Of a DNA stretch of 64,000 nucleotides, positions 52,201-64,000 are shown piece after piece; within the stretch, counting starts at the first letter, position 1, and each line of letters opens with the position of its first letter. Below the pieces are notes generated by a model. The model was not told the origin of the DNA. It did no database searches and saw only the letters and a program-made list of their open reading frames with translations. The position numbers and the translations under genes are program-made. This DNA comes from Dicaeum eximium (Eukaryota; Chordata; Aves; Passeriformes; Dicaeidae): contig VWZP01007918.1 in the NCBI GenBank assembly GCA_013396995.1, positions 62,001-126,000 of the forward strand. Direction: 5' to 3'.

Positions 52201-54495
52201 AGACCCTGGCCTTTCTTCTGCCTCAGAGCTTTTTTAGGATGGATTTCTTCCCTCCTGGTACAGCACCATGGAGTAAGACACTGCTCATTTTGTTGTGTCT
52301 TTTGTGTACATCCACTATGAGATAGAAGACCACAGTTCCCACCTAGGAGCAGAGCAGCAGATCAGGATCTGCAGCTGGACTATTTTCCATACAAAGCCAT
52401 CTTTTAAAGCATTAATCCTCTTTTCAATGTACTCATGTGGCTGTAGTGCTGGAATAATTTTGGTATGGTTTGGTAGTGAGGCAGATTAATTGTATTCCAG
52501 CCATGCATTGTGCCAGGATGCTCCTTCCTGCCAGTTTTTAATGTCACTCAGAAGCAGCACATGCCCACAGCTCGATTTCCTCACCTGTTCCATGGCATTA
52601 TTAGGTTGGTATAATCAAGCAGTTGACAGCAGCTGCCTGGGTGAGTTTCACCGGAAGAAATTGCAGAAATATTTCCTCTTCCACCAGAGGACATGTTTGA
52701 AATACTGGTGGATTTATAAAGCCTGCTTCATTGCATGGAAAGGCAGTGAGGATCCTTTCTTGGGGAGCTATTGAGAGCTCCACAGATGAAAATCCTGCTG
52801 ATAAGTTTCAGATATCACTAAAGTGAAAATATGCAATGTTTTTCAGTTATTTCTCCTTTTGCCAAGATCTGATCTCAAAGTGAAAAATACCAGAGCAGAA
52901 GAACTCTTTATGAAAATTACAGGAAAATTGTCCCATGAAATCTGAGACCTTCAATTAGTCCACATCAGGTCTTCAAGGGGCAAAGAATGTCAATGAACAA
53001 GGAGAACATTTCTTTTTCTGTGGCTCTGACTTGTTTTCAAATTGCTTTGAGCCATTTCCAGCCAGCCTAAATTCCAGCTAAATATCTGTGCCTGTAGTGG
53101 GCTTAGTGCTTCTAGAGAGCAATTCAGAAATCCTGAGGGAAGTGCAGAGTGAGTGTTTTGAATCAGACAGCAGGAAACAGGAGACAAAAATGACACTTGG
53201 TGGCATTTAAGCCAGCTGAATATGCCCATTTTCTTCTGTTTGTTTTTTCTAATGGTGATACCAGCTGGTGTGTTTAAACATTTATTTCCGTCCTCTCTTT
53301 TTTAGAAGATGGGCTCTGTAGGAGGATGAGCAAATTCTTTTCTGCTAAGGGGCATAAGGTACAAACTCAGCCTCTGTCCAGTGGATGCTGTAGGATCCTT
53401 CCAGAAAGAGGATCCTGTCCATAGTTCACACTGTATCTCACAAGGAAGTGGGACTACAAGACCAGAAATTCAGAAACAATCATCCATTTGATCTGCACAG
53501 GTCAAAAGATAATAAATATTTGTACAGTAATTAGAATATCAAATAAAAGGACATACAAAGTTCTAGTCAGGAGGGAAGTGGGTGGTGCTATGTCAGAGTA
53601 ACCCTTTGGGGGCTGGATCTCTGCATCCTCCTTTAGGCAGTGCCAAGGGCTGTAGGTGTGCAGGAATACTCTGTGGTTTCCTGGATTTTCATGGGCATGG
53701 TGCTGTTGACCACGGGGACATTATGCCTGTTCTCCTACCAGCTCTTCTCAGGAGGAAAATTATGGAAAGTATGGGGGTGAACCACATTGATTGTAGAACC
53801 AGTGCCAATCCTCCATCAAAAATATTTCATTTTAGACCATAAAAAAGTTCTGTAAGAGTTGCTGTGAGCTTCTGGAGACCTAAGAGCCTCAATATTTTAG
53901 GCAGGTCCTTTTTCTGTCATCAGACAGCAACAGCCACTTTCAGTTCTTCAGGGAATTAAAACCAAAACACCCAGTGATGTCAAACTATGACATCTCTCCT
54001 CTCAGGGTACTGCAGCCTTCTAGAGCACTGCTGGGAATAGAGAAGGAAAGGCAGAGAAAAGTAAAGTAATTTGTGCAGTGGAAACCAAACTGCCTTTTTC
54101 TAACCCTGCTCCCAGGTCTAACACCAAAGGCATTGGTGGCCCCTGTCCAGCCTGTGGCCCCAGGGTGCTCAGCTCCAGCCAGAGCTGTTGGATAAACACA
54201 TAAACCCCTCCTCTTCCACAGGGAAAAGCATTTGGCTTCTGCTGAGGCTTTTGGGAGGATTTTGTCTTGCTCCCAGAACAGACCCAGCCCTCTCCTTTGT
54301 GAAAGGCACTTGCTTTGCTGTCATCTTTCAAACTGAGAACCCCTTATTGCCCTACAGGAAAGTGTGCCATGAGGGTGGGCAGGTCTCTGACATCCCATTT
54401 CCTTCTTCCTTGATTCCAGCCCCTGCACTCTCTCCACACTCATGACTCCAGGAAGGCATTAAAAACTCATTTCTTTCTATCTTTGCTACTTGCAT
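49204..54495. other. Intergenic sequence, no gene recognised
   Basis: No exon with recognisable homology. The open frame at 50,078-50,599 (173 codons, not starting at ATG) has no domain, no repeats and unconvincing composition. The patch 51,000-51,150 contains clustered TAAT/ATTA-type homeodomain cores in unique sequence and is noted as a candidate regulatory element. The rest shows nothing I can name. Confidence 0.5.
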
Positions 54496-54640
54496 GGCCC
54501 TTTACACTGCAGTATTTAAATACTTTTAATGTATTTATCTTCCCAGCAGCACACTAAAATAGGGAAGGACCATTATCCAGAATTTACGGATGAGTAATTG
54601 AGACATAGGAGCCTTAACTCCTGAATTCTGGGATGCATCA
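54496..54640 (+). mobile_element. MIR-like SINE relic, plus orientation
   Basis: The stretch tttacactgcag, aatgtatttatcttcccagcagcac, aggaccattatccagaatttacggatgagtaattgagacataggagcc follows the order of the MIR core (tttaatcctcacaac, attatccccattttacagatgagg, gaggcacagagagg). It is heavily diverged, as expected for an ancient amniote SINE. Confidence 0.6.
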
Positions 54641-54664
54641 AAAGCAGTGTGGCCAACCCAAGGA

Positions 54665-55187
54665 AGAGATTCTGCCCCTCTACAGCTGGTGTGCTGCATC
54701 CAGCTCTGGGTTCTCAGCACAGGAGAGGCATGGAGCTGTTAGAGTGAGTCCAGAGGAGGGCCATGAATCAGAGGGATGGAGCAGCTCTCCTGTGAGGAAA
54801 GGCTGAGACAGTTGGGCTTTTCCAGCCTGGAGAAGAGAAGACTCCAGGCAGACACCATTGTAGCCCTCCAGCATCCAAAAGGAGTTTATAAGAAAGATGG
54901 GGACAAACATCTTGTCAGGGCCTGATGTGATAGACAAGGAGTAATTGGTTTTAAATTGTAGGAGAGTTGATTTAGACCTCATATAAGGAAGAAATGGCTT
55001 TACAGTGAGGGTGGTGAAACCCTGGCACAGGTTGCCAGAGATGTGGTGGATGCCCTGCTCCTGGAAACATTCAAGGCCAGGCTGGCTGGGCTTCTGAGTA
55101 ACATGATCTGGCTGAAGATGTCCCTGCCCAGGGAAGTTCAAAGAGCAGGGTTTTCCCTGGTTTTATGATTACATGATTATGATTATA
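54665..55187 (+). mobile_element. CR1 LINE 3' fragment with degenerate terminal repeat
   Basis: Sense-direction CR1: gctgcatccagctctggg, gagtccagaggagggccatgaa, gcctggagaagagaag, gggtggtgaaaccctggcacaggttgcc, tccctgcccagg. The 3' terminal repeat survives as tatgattacatgattatgatt (55,164-55,187), with a degraded stretch before it. It is older than the copies at 48.8 and 55.7 kb. A 153-codon minus-strand open frame across it is repeat read-through. Confidence 0.88.
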
Positions 55188-55701
55188 GACAAGTATGACC
55201 TTTACACAGAAAGACTATCACAACATATAATCATATGGAAAAAGCTTTGCTACTTCACAGATAATTTGCTGGCTTTTATATTCTCCAGCCTTGTAAAGAG
55301 CCTTTGTGAATTTTCTCACCTAATGCTCCAGCAGTAGCTCTCTTTTGAGCTTCTTATCTGTCAGCTAAAGCATTTTAGATAACTCTTTTTCCATACACTC
55401 AACTTTCCAAGCATCTTCTGCATGCAAACCTGTGAATGAAAGTGGAAATATGATGTGTCTCACATGCAGCCACCAAAGCACCTTCTTTCATTCTGTTTTC
55501 TATATGAATACAGGATCATTTCCACCTTGTGCACCCTCAGAAGCTTGGGGGTGGGTAGAATGTTACTTCCAGTGTTTTTTTGCCAATGAATATTTATGTA
55601 CACAACAGTCTTTGGCAGGATTAGAGATTCCAACAACTGGAATGCAACTACAGAGATCCCTGTGATAAAAAGAATCCTCTCTCTTTTAAATGAGGCAACA
55701 A

Positions 55702-55937
55702 AATCACAGAATCACGGAGTGGTTTGGGTTGGAAGGGACCTTGAAGGTCTGCCAGTTCCAACCCCCTGCCATGGGCAGGGACACCTTCCACTGTCCCAGC
55801 TTGCTCAGAGCCCCATCCAGCCTGGCCTTGGACACTGCCAGGGATCCACGAGAAGCCACAGCTGCTCTGAGCACCCTGTGCCAGGGCCTCACCACCCTCA
55901 CAGGGAAAAATTTCTTCCTGATATCCAATTAAAACTA
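55702..55937 (-). mobile_element. CR1 LINE 3' fragment
   Basis: Begins aatcacagaatcacggagtgg, then the standard blocks gttggaagggacc, ccatgggcagggacacc, gtgccagggcctcaccaccc, and stops near ttcctgatatccaatt. It is short and strongly 5'-truncated, on the minus strand, and faces the CR1 at 54.7-55.2 kb tail to tail. Confidence 0.95.
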
Positions 55938-56700
55938 TCCTCCTTCATCTTAGACCATTGAATATATGCATTTAATATCTGCCAACATATGCTTTGGCTG
56001 ATCAGACCATGTCTGGTTTGCAGGCTGAGGAATGCAGTCACTTGTTTGCTCTTCCGAGCACGTCTAGAAATTCTCCTTCAGTCCCCACAGTCCAGTGAAT
56101 CACAAGCTTTTTGCCTATTTTCTTCTGGAGCATCCAGCTGCAGTGCTTTGAGGTGAGGACACCAGTCAGTTCAAGGGCCTAATGTCTGTTTGGAACAATG
56201 GGTACTTGGCTGAGGGAGACCTTAATCCCTGCTCAGATTCCGGAGTGGAATCTGTGAGTTTTGTAAAGCAGTGTCACCATCGACAGTTCTGATTTTTATC
56301 CCTTCCATTTTAGTTCAAATTTAAAAACTAAAGCAGGGAATGTAGGGGACTCTTCACCTCATAAATGCATCTGTAAGGGACATATCTATTTTAAAAGGCT
56401 ATTTTTTTGGAGAAAGTACCATGAGAGCATGAGAGCTAACTTCAGTAACTATCCCCTAACATTTATGTAGGGCACTGTAAATTGATGGAGCATAAACCAA
56501 GGTGGTTGTCCAGTAAGAATGTTGATTTCCTTTTGCTCTTCACCAGTGTTTCAACTACAGACCTGTGCTGTGAGGAGCATTTCTGGTTTGAAGATAAGAT
56601 TACCCAGGTGAACACTACCTGAAAGGGAAAAAGAAGGAGAGCAACCAGTCTGAGTTATTAAAACATGAGATTAGCTTAATTTCATCCTCTGCTCTCTGCT

Positions 56701-56820
56701 GACTCACTACCTTGAACAAGGCCTCTTTATGTTTTCCTGACTGTAAGATAGGACTAATAATATTTTCTGCTTCCTGGAAAAGGATGTAAATATAGCTCAA
56801 CATTTCTAATGTGCTCATAT
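56701..56820 (-). mobile_element. MIR-like SINE relic, minus orientation
   Basis: The plus strand reads actcactaccttgaacaagg, ttatgttttcctgactgtaagataggactaataatattttctgc, aaaggatgtaaatatagc. This is the order of a reverse-complemented MIR (cctcagtttcctcatctgtaaaatggg, ataataatacctacc, gattaaatgag). Diverged but with a distinctive layout. Confidence 0.6.
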
Positions 56821-58059
56821 GGAAGGCATGGGGGGGCACAAAGTTCTTTTTCCATGTGGCACATATAGGCAGACTTATAACCACAATATCATTGCATTGC
56901 AAACTTCCATTCAGGTTGTGGTGTCCCACTGAGGACATTACCTTTTTTACTCTTCTATAATTAAATTTTTTTTCCTGAGTCAATCAAAACAACTATTCAA
57001 TTCCAGGATTCAAGCTTGGAAAGAAAAAACATAAATTTTTGTCCTCTTACAAATAGTTTGGTGGTTTTGCTCAGAGAGATTCTGGCATCACTGTCTGATT
57101 AGGGGCAGTGTCTACTGATTTGGGGTAAAATCCCTTTTAGAACTTCTGTCACAAAACATCTGGCAAGGAAGTGCTCAGCAATGGAAGACCCTGGAAATGT
57201 CACTCCTGCCATGCTTGAGCTTCTGATGAGGTGACAATTTGATGGTGGAAAAAGTTCTAAGCAAACAGTAGCAGCATTTCAGGTAGGAAAGGAGATCGCA
57301 TTCTGAAATGAGGATTTTGGAAACCCTATGGACATGTGCACTGTCTGTATTTTTATACAAAAGAAGGTATTACTTCTTTGGACCTGTAAGTGTGACTTTG
57401 ATTCCTGAGAAGGTTCTGAAAGAGCTGTTAAAAAACAACTTTGTAAGTACCTCTTAAAAATGATATAAAGGAAATAGCCAAGAAGGATTGTTGAGTATGG
57501 ATCATGTCAAGCCTGTGGAGTTTCTGCCTTTGGCTGCTTAAGTGGCCTAGTGGGGGAAAAAAGGAGGTGACAACTCATGTAGTATAATCTCAACCCCAGT
57601 GACATTTCTGCCACTTCTTCGTGACATTCCCAAGGGCAAACTAAGGAAACACAGTGTTGATGTGGTTGTGAGAAGAAAGGTGTGCAGTGGTTGGAAACTT
57701 GCTCCCAAAGAGTCCTCACAGCTCTTTTGTGATGCTCTGTTCTGGCCCTGGCTCTGTTCAGCACTGCTCAGTTTGGAGGACAATGACAGAATATGGTCAT
57801 AGTATTAGGGACTGGGAAAATAAATCAAGGTTGCAAGTACTGTGGACACAAGCATCAGAACTCAACACGTTTGAAAATTTAGAGGGAATCTGAAATGAAA
57901 GCAGCTAAAATTCAGCAAAGAAAAAGTCTTTCTCCTTTCAGAGGAGAAATTCAGTAAACAAGCACAAAAATGGAAGTTATCAGCTAGGAAGCATCACAGC
58001 AGATTTTTCTGACTGCACCCTACTGATTTAAGGTAGAATTTTGTCTTTGAACACCTAAA

Positions 58060-58168
58060 TGTGAGGACAGTGAAGCACTGGAATGGATTGCCTATGATGA
58101 CAGGGAAATCTCCTGTTGGACATTTTTTTAAGAACAAGGGAGACAAACATCTTTTGAAGATTTCTAGG
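58060..58168 (+). mobile_element. Old CR1-like fragment, plus orientation
   Basis: gtgaggacagtgaagcactggaatggattgcc, then gggaaatctcctgttgga and ttttttaagaacaagggagacaaac, follow the sense strand of an old CR1 subfamily (gtgaggg, agcactggaacaggctgcc, aatctcc, tttttaag). Diverged, without the 3' terminus. Confidence 0.6.
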
Positions 58169-58693
58169 TATCATTCACTAGAGAGTCTCTTTTTATCCCC
58201 TCACATTGCTGCTGTTCTGTGATCCACACTACAGAGCTCCAGTCAGCTACATGTCAATAATCAGATACTGCTGAGGAAGAGAAGAGCTTTGTTCTGACAA
58301 TAAAACTCTCTTTCCGTAGGCAGCAGTAGCAATTGTTCCACTTTCTGAAGTAGCAGTGAACTGTCAGCTGGAGTCCTTTGTCTTGGCTGGAAGCAGTAAG
58401 TAGAAACAGGCAAGGGAAAAGCACAGGAAAGTAACCAGCAGAAGAGGGGTAGAAAAGAAAAGGTTGAGAAATGCTGCAGCAGCTTGGAAGGGATTGATGC
58501 AGGTGGGGCAACAACTTCTTATGGCCATTTAGGGATGAGCAAAAAAGAATCAGTTTCCCTTCCAGCTAAAGGATTTCAGCAGGATATCAGGATATCTGCC
58601 TGAAAGTGTGGCAAGGCGTTACTACCCAGGGGTATCGATTTCTTACAGTGAAGATAAAAACCTCCGAGTGGTGTCCAGATACTTTTAGCCTGC

Positions 58694-58762
58694 TTCAGTG
58701 CAGGATGTTGGGCAAAATGATCTCCTGAGACTCCTCCCAGCCTGCCAGATCTGTGAATTTAT
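58694..58762 (+). mobile_element. Old CR1-like 3'-end fragment, plus orientation
   Basis: gtgcaggatgttgggcaaaatgatctcctgagactcctcccagcctg followed by atctgtgaattt matches the plan of a CR1 3' end (gga, ttggac, tagatgatctcc, aggtcccttccagcc, tgtgattc). It may be part of the same insertion as the piece at 58,060-58,168, separated by diverged sequence. Confidence 0.55.
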
Positions 58763-61082
58763 CTCTGGCAAGCATTTCTTTTGGCGTGGTGGGAAAGCAC
58801 AGGGAAATGGAGCCAAATGAATGTATCCGGGAAAATCACTGACTCTGGTAATGAGGGTGAACCTTTCTGAAGGAAACAAAACAACTCTGTTGCAACATCC
58901 CACTGCCAGGATGCTTTATAAACATCATTATTTTTATGTTGGTTTTGCAACTCAGACCCTTCCAGACTCCTATTAAGGCCCAGAATTTCTTACAGGGGCC
59001 AGAATCACGCTGTAACTTGTAGTGTTTGTGTCCTGCTCTCATTTATGCTCTGATAGGTCTCCTGAATTTTGGAGGACTTCTCTTGTGAAGCTCTCCATGG
59101 GTCAAAATGTACTTTCAGAAACAGAACATGATGCACACAAGAGTTGCTTTTGGTCTGCCACTATGGTATAAAGTCCATTGAAAGCTCATTCCATTGACAG
59201 TTAAATACATTTCTGGAAATTCTTGTCCTGCACATTTATTTCCAATTTGCTAAAATCAACTGGTGAGGACTAGAACTGCTGCCAGAACATGGCTTAACAT
59301 CAAAAGTCTTCTCATCCTCCATCAGCATCTGCTTAATTGAGGCTGTAGAAAAAAGCATCTGCTGCTTTCCCTCTGTTCAGTGGTGAAAAGAAACTGCCTT
59401 GACATTTGACAAGCTGGAAAAAGTTGAAATATTTGACTGTTAGATGGAAAATCATCCAGTGAATGTGAACCCAAAAAATGACACTGTTTCATGTGTTTCT
59501 ACATAGAAATCCAAATGCAGGCGATTCACGCTGTGCTCTTTCAAAAGCCAAAGAAACTCTCTCCTTTTCCAGTTAGCTGGATTACTGTTCATTTTTGAGA
59601 GGCAAACCTTTCAGTGACTTTTCCTTTTACCATAATAATTTTTCTGGAGGAAAAATGATTTCATGGTGTATTACTGGGCCTGTCAGCAGGAAGAAATAAT
59701 GAGCCTTACTTTGCCATTTGCCAGCAGAGAATTTGTTGAGAAAACAGCCCTCACCACTCTGCAGCTGCATTGATGTGAAAAGAGCTGTAAGAACTCTGGA
59801 ATGTGGATTATTGGTGCTGTTACCTGGGGACTTGAGCTGCAAAAAGATGAAAAACATAGTAACAAACACTTTAGCCAGAATATCTGCTTTTTGTAAGGCA
59901 AAGAAGAGAGCTTAGAAGCAGGAATTCTTCCATTACAACTGTACATCTCAAAGTGGGCATCCAGCACCTGCTAGATCAGTCTGCCCCCCTGAAAACACTG
60001 AAATGGTTCCTGTGCCACACATTCACCTTTGGCACGCCCCTCCATGTCCCTGGGCAAGGCTGTCCTGAGCCCTCCTGATCCAGCAAGGTGGAACAGCTGC
60101 CCCAGCCACACAAACAGCTCCACCCCGAGCCATGTTCTGCTGCCTCCTGCCCACTTGGGGCTCACACACTGAATTTCCCATCCAAGCAGAACCTGCTGGG
60201 GAGGAGGACAGCAGCACGATGGTTGGATGGCACAGAAATATCAGGGAACTTCCATTCTTTGGGAACAAAACTGTGTGCTCCCAGCCCCACCGTGGGTTTG
60301 CCCTGCAAGAAGAGCCGTGGAGGGATTTGCAGTGTTAGTTGGTTCATGGTTTTATCTGAGAGCCTGGGATCACAACACTAGATTTGCCCATCACTCAGAC
60401 TTAAGTGTATAGGGGATTAAGGCTTTGATTCAGTAAAATATTTCAACAAGAAGTTGTGTCTTTAGCAGAAGAACACTTTAAGGGCTGTGTTGAATCTGTA
60501 ATAAGCCCTTTTCTTTGATACTGTAAAATCTCTGTCAAGAAAGGCAGATTTCTCAATGTCTTTAACTGCACTAGATAACTTGTGCAGTTAGAACAATAGA
60601 ATAAGAAAAAAATGCTCTTAGAAGTGAAATTAAAAGTATTTAACAATTATCAGAAACATTTTAAAATACATTGAAATATGGAAAACAATGCCATCAACCT
60701 GAATCAGTTGCTACAAATCTGAAATTTCCATTAAATGCTGATGAACATTTTGCCTTAGTGAAGACTGCAGAACTCTTCTCTCCTGATGGCACGGTCTGAT
60801 CTACAGTCACAGTGCCTTTACTCTAGACACTTCTAGAACAGCTTTACCAGAGGTTGTTTTTTTCCCTCTTCACTTTTTTTCTGAAGCTTATTCTGTAGTT
60901 TTGAAACTTTGGTTCTCCCCACATTTATACTCAAATCTCATTAGACACAACTATATATAACTGAGGGATGAGCTCATCCTTCCCTTTGACAGAGGAAGGC
61001 AAAAACCAGACCAGGCTGGTTTTTGGTCAGCAAAAATAAAATGCATGTCTTTTGAGTACCATTAGGCATTGGAGCAGACTAA

Positions 61083-61267
61083 TAAGGAACACAGAAAATT
61101 CTGTTCTAGAAGTTTTTAAATCAAGACTAGATCCTTTTCTCAAACTAGGCTTTAACCAAAAAATGCATTACTGAAGGAAATTGGATGAAGTTTAGTTGCT
61201 TCTGTTATGGAAAGGGTCAAATAAGATTATACTAATGACCTTTTCCATCTTTAGAATTACTAAGTAC
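61083..61267 (+). mobile_element. Very old CR1-like fragment, plus orientation
   Basis: ttctagaagtttttaaatcaagactaga, cttttctcaaactaggctttaacc, ggtcaaataagattatactaatgaccttttccatctttagaattac follow the ending of old reptile-type CR1 copies (gaggttttaaatcaagattgga, ggtcagactagatgatc, tggtcccttctggccttaaaatc). It is among the most diverged elements in the window. Confidence 0.5.
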
Positions 61268-61947
61268 TTCATTGAGCAAGAGAGTGAATTTTAAGTATTT
61301 TATTATTTTAAATTAAATCTCCCTTGCATAATGTGGCACTATATTTTCTCTTGCATTACCTGATGAAATTTTTCCTTCCCAAAATTAAATAAGGAAGCAT
61401 GTCAGCTTTCCACAATCTCTCTAAAATGAATAATGCACCACTCAAAGGGATCTTTTTTTCTGTTTATTTCTGGCCCAAAAATAATTAGGACCTCTTAAAG
61501 AATTTTTAGAAATATCTCATTTTTGCAAAGTAGGTATTATTTTCTGACAGCAGAATTTGAGGGCAGATAGTAATTTCTCTGATAAGCTGCACTGACATTT
61601 TGAGTGTTTGCCCCTTGCTATGGGAAATGTGATAAGCAGCATAATATTAATCTCATATATCAGTGAAGAAGTAAACATTTAAATGCTTGTGAAGGATGGA
61701 TGACACCGTCACAGAGCTGTAACACAACTCAGAGGGTTATTTCATATTTCCAACTACACCTCTGAAGCAACCTGAGAAGGTATTTAATATTAGACCTGCT
61801 GGTTTAGGGGTGGGCAGACTCCAAGAGAGGCATTGAAATGTTACAGCAGTCAACATGAAAAGTGCTGCAAGGCCCTGACTGCTGCCCCAGGAAGGATGAA
61901 CACAACACACCTTCACATTCCTCACTGTCCCTGTGCCTGTGCTCTAC

Positions 61948-62183
61948 CTGGATTATAAAAGGTTCAGGTTGGACATCAGGAAGGATTTTTTCATTGAAAA
62001 GGTGGTCAGGCATTGGAAGGAGCTGTCCAGGGAGGTGGTGGAGTCCCCATCCCTAGAGGTGTTCAAGAAGTGACTGGAGGTGGCACTCAGTGCTCTGGTT
62101 TAGTTGGCAAGGTGGGGATGGGTCACAGCTTAGACTTGGTGATCTTGGAGGTCTTTCCCAACCTGAATGATTCTGTGATTCTA
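61948..62183 (+). mobile_element. CR1 LINE 3' fragment, plus orientation, second subfamily
   Basis: ggttcaggttggacatcaggaaggattttttcattgaaaaggtggtc, gctgtccagggaggtggtggag, ccatccctagaggtgttcaag, ttggtgatcttggaggtctttcccaacc and the terminus gattctgtgattct mark the subfamily whose antisense reads ggttggaaaagac, as at 15.2 kb. The 3' end is intact. Confidence 0.9.
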
Positions 62184-64000
62184 TTAAAGAAAAAATCTCA
62201 TCATTAGTTTGGATAATTTTTGTGTTTTGTTCTTCAAAGTCCTTTTTGGCCACCTTTATTACATTTTTACATTTAATCTGCCAGAGGTTACAATTCTTTC
62301 TATTTTCTCCCTTTGCACGTGACTTCAACTTTGAACTTCTTCCTCCTGCCCTTCCTTGTCCTGCTGCTGAACAAAGCTGGCTGCCATCTGCCCTTTCCTC
62401 AAGCCTTTCTGCAAAGGCACAAAACTATTGTCCTGGCACCCCTTAGCAACCTCCATCCAGCTTGCAGGAATTTAATTCTCAGAGTTGCTCCTCTTAAATC
62501 CTTTTAAAATGGTTTTTCATTTTTATATGGTTCTTCTTTCTGAAGCTGAGCACATCTGTGATGGATATTTGGCCTCTATAAATACTGTGCACTGCTCAGG
62601 TCTGAGCCAAGGGCTGAGTCTTCTGTTATGAACTCCTTGAAGTGGAGGTATTTAAAAATTCAGTCCCAGGAAAGGAATGTAGCCAGTGTGCATTGAGTGA
62701 AAAGTATTGAGCCATTGCTTCTGAAATTGCAGATGACAAACCAGTCTTGTTTGTCCTGGCACGTGTGAGGTCACTGTTTGTGCATGGCAGCTTTGTCTTG
62801 TAATCACACTGTGATGTTCTGGGCTGGAAAAGCTTCCTTGAGGGGACAAGCTGGTTAAGTGGCTGATATTCTCCAGAAAATCAGGCACAAACCCTTCTCT
62901 CAAGCTGCAACTCACAGGGCAGCAGGAATAATGCACATGTAAGGAGGTCAGTTCTGTGTCTTATCAGCCAGAGAAAGCAAAAGGAAATAAATTACTTTTG
63001 TTGTATCCTCATCATTTCCCTGAAACATGGGAGCAGGTGCTGGAGTGATGGGAAAGGGCAGCTCTTATCAGAAAGAATGACTGTGCATTTATCTGTATAA
63101 TGAACATGTGGCCACGCCCAAAGCCACTTCTGTTGCTGCCTCCTTTGCCTAAGGATAGAAGGAAGGCTGAGGATGCAGTCTTACCTGCAGACCCACACTG
63201 AGATCACAGGAAACTGTCACATCCAATTTCAACATTCTTTCTAAATATCCACATCCTGAAGGATCAAGAGCAAAACCCCAAGCTCTTAGAGTGCCTGTCA
63301 TGAGTGTGCCAAGTTTCTCTGGAAACATGCCAGGAGACCTTGTATCAAACAAGTCTGGACCTTCTTTACATAAAATTCCTGTCTAATCCAGAAGAGCATT
63401 TGTGTAGAGATGGCTTTGGGTGTATTTGCACATATCCAGGAAAGGGAGCAAACCTTAACAGTGAAGCCCACTATGGTGTTAACTTGGACAGGCAAATTTT
63501 GAGGGCAATAGATCAGGTGGGGATATGGTGCCAAAATGTAAACTGCAAGTACAGATAGCAGTTGCTTAAGGATCTGTTGCAGTAGCAAAACTGTCCCATT
63601 TACTACCATTTCCAGGTCTGTGGGAGGGAATGTCAGCTTCACTATTCTTACCTGGCCCCCATGGAGCTGCCACTGCTGGAGGAATTGTCAGGTGCTCTCT
63701 CCATAGGGGTGGGTGCACAGGGGTTATTTTGCTCGGTAAATATGAAATCTCAATTTCACAGCTTCAAACAGAAGGAAAAACCATTCAAGTCAAGCTGAAT
63801 GTTCCCCTTAACCTCTAAGCATTCTTGGAAGCCCCACAAGTTTCCATGTGAAACTCAGAAGGATCCCTTGTGGCACTGCTGCAATGGGAAGAGATGCTCC
63901 AGGTTTCTTGGCTCTAACTTCAGATAAACAAATTTAGCAAACAAAGAGTAAACTAAAAGAGAAAAAACCTGAACTGCAGCAAGCCAGAATTCGTTGTGGC
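62184..64000. other. Intergenic sequence, no gene recognised
   Basis: Unique sequence to the right edge. Open frames up to 114 codons show no family features, and no repeat stands out by eye. Confidence 0.5.

Larger units (their letters stand above)
55938..61082. other. Intergenic sequence, no gene recognised
   Basis: Apart from the MIR-like relic and the two old CR1 fragments near 58 kb, nothing here can be assigned. Open frames of up to 122 codons have no family features. The stretch 60,000-60,330 is slightly richer in C and G but shows neither CpG density nor coding homology. Confidence 0.5.

Noticed and set aside
61540..61600. Possible third MIR fragment (gtaggtattattttctgacag)
   Set aside because: The match covers only about 20 bases of the MIR core and is too weak to call.
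1..64000. tRNA genes, CRISPR arrays, full-length retroviruses or bacterial operons
   Set aside because: I looked for tRNA B-box-like sequences, regularly spaced repeats, paired long terminal repeats and compact same-strand gene runs, and found none by eye.

Overview
The window looks like nuclear DNA of a bird. It contains many 5'-truncated CR1 retrotransposon fragments, the dominant avian LINE. Their 3' ends carry the characteristic degenerate ATTCTGTGATTCT-type repeat. A few MIR-like relics, long non-coding stretches and one sharp CpG island fit the same picture. The wording of the younger CR1 copies suggests a songbird, but that is an impression and was not tested. I see no bacterial, viral, CRISPR or tRNA features.

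Only one protein-coding exon can be named securely: the first coding exon of STK38L (NDR2 kinase) on the minus strand, coding 706-839 within an exon spanning 706-850. It has a clean splice acceptor (polypyrimidine tract plus CAG ending at 851) and a clean donor (CAG|GTACTG at 706/705). Positions 1-705 are therefore the start of intron 2. The gene continues off the left edge of the window. Upstream for this gene means rightward. The only promoter-like sequence in the window is a CpG island at about 27,220-28,090, interrupted by a 12-base assembly gap. It contains a consensus minus-strand donor at 27,471/27,470, so the simplest model is a non-coding exon 1 in the island and an intron 1 of about 26.6 kb (851-27,470).

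Region by region: 1-705 is intron 2. 706-850 is the coding exon, with a tiny upstream ORF overlapping the start codon. 851-27,470 is intron 1, with four CR1 fragments, all in the same orientation as the gene, plus simple repeats and possible conserved elements. 27,220-28,090 is the CpG island, with stacked GC boxes and two G-quadruplex motifs on opposite strands. 28,212-28,535 is a CR1 fragment directly upstream of the island. From 28,536 to 64,000 is apparently intergenic. It holds CR1 fragments of several ages in both orientations, two MIR-like relics, short tandem duplications, one 9-bp-stem inverted repeat, and one 495-nt open stretch bounded by good splice signals that I cannot assign to any gene.

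Nothing here supports a novel multi-gene system. The best leads are regulatory: the uORF over the STK38L start, the CpG-island architecture with its CR1 neighbour, several candidate non-coding elements that alignment could test, and the orphan exon candidate at 47,270-47,764.
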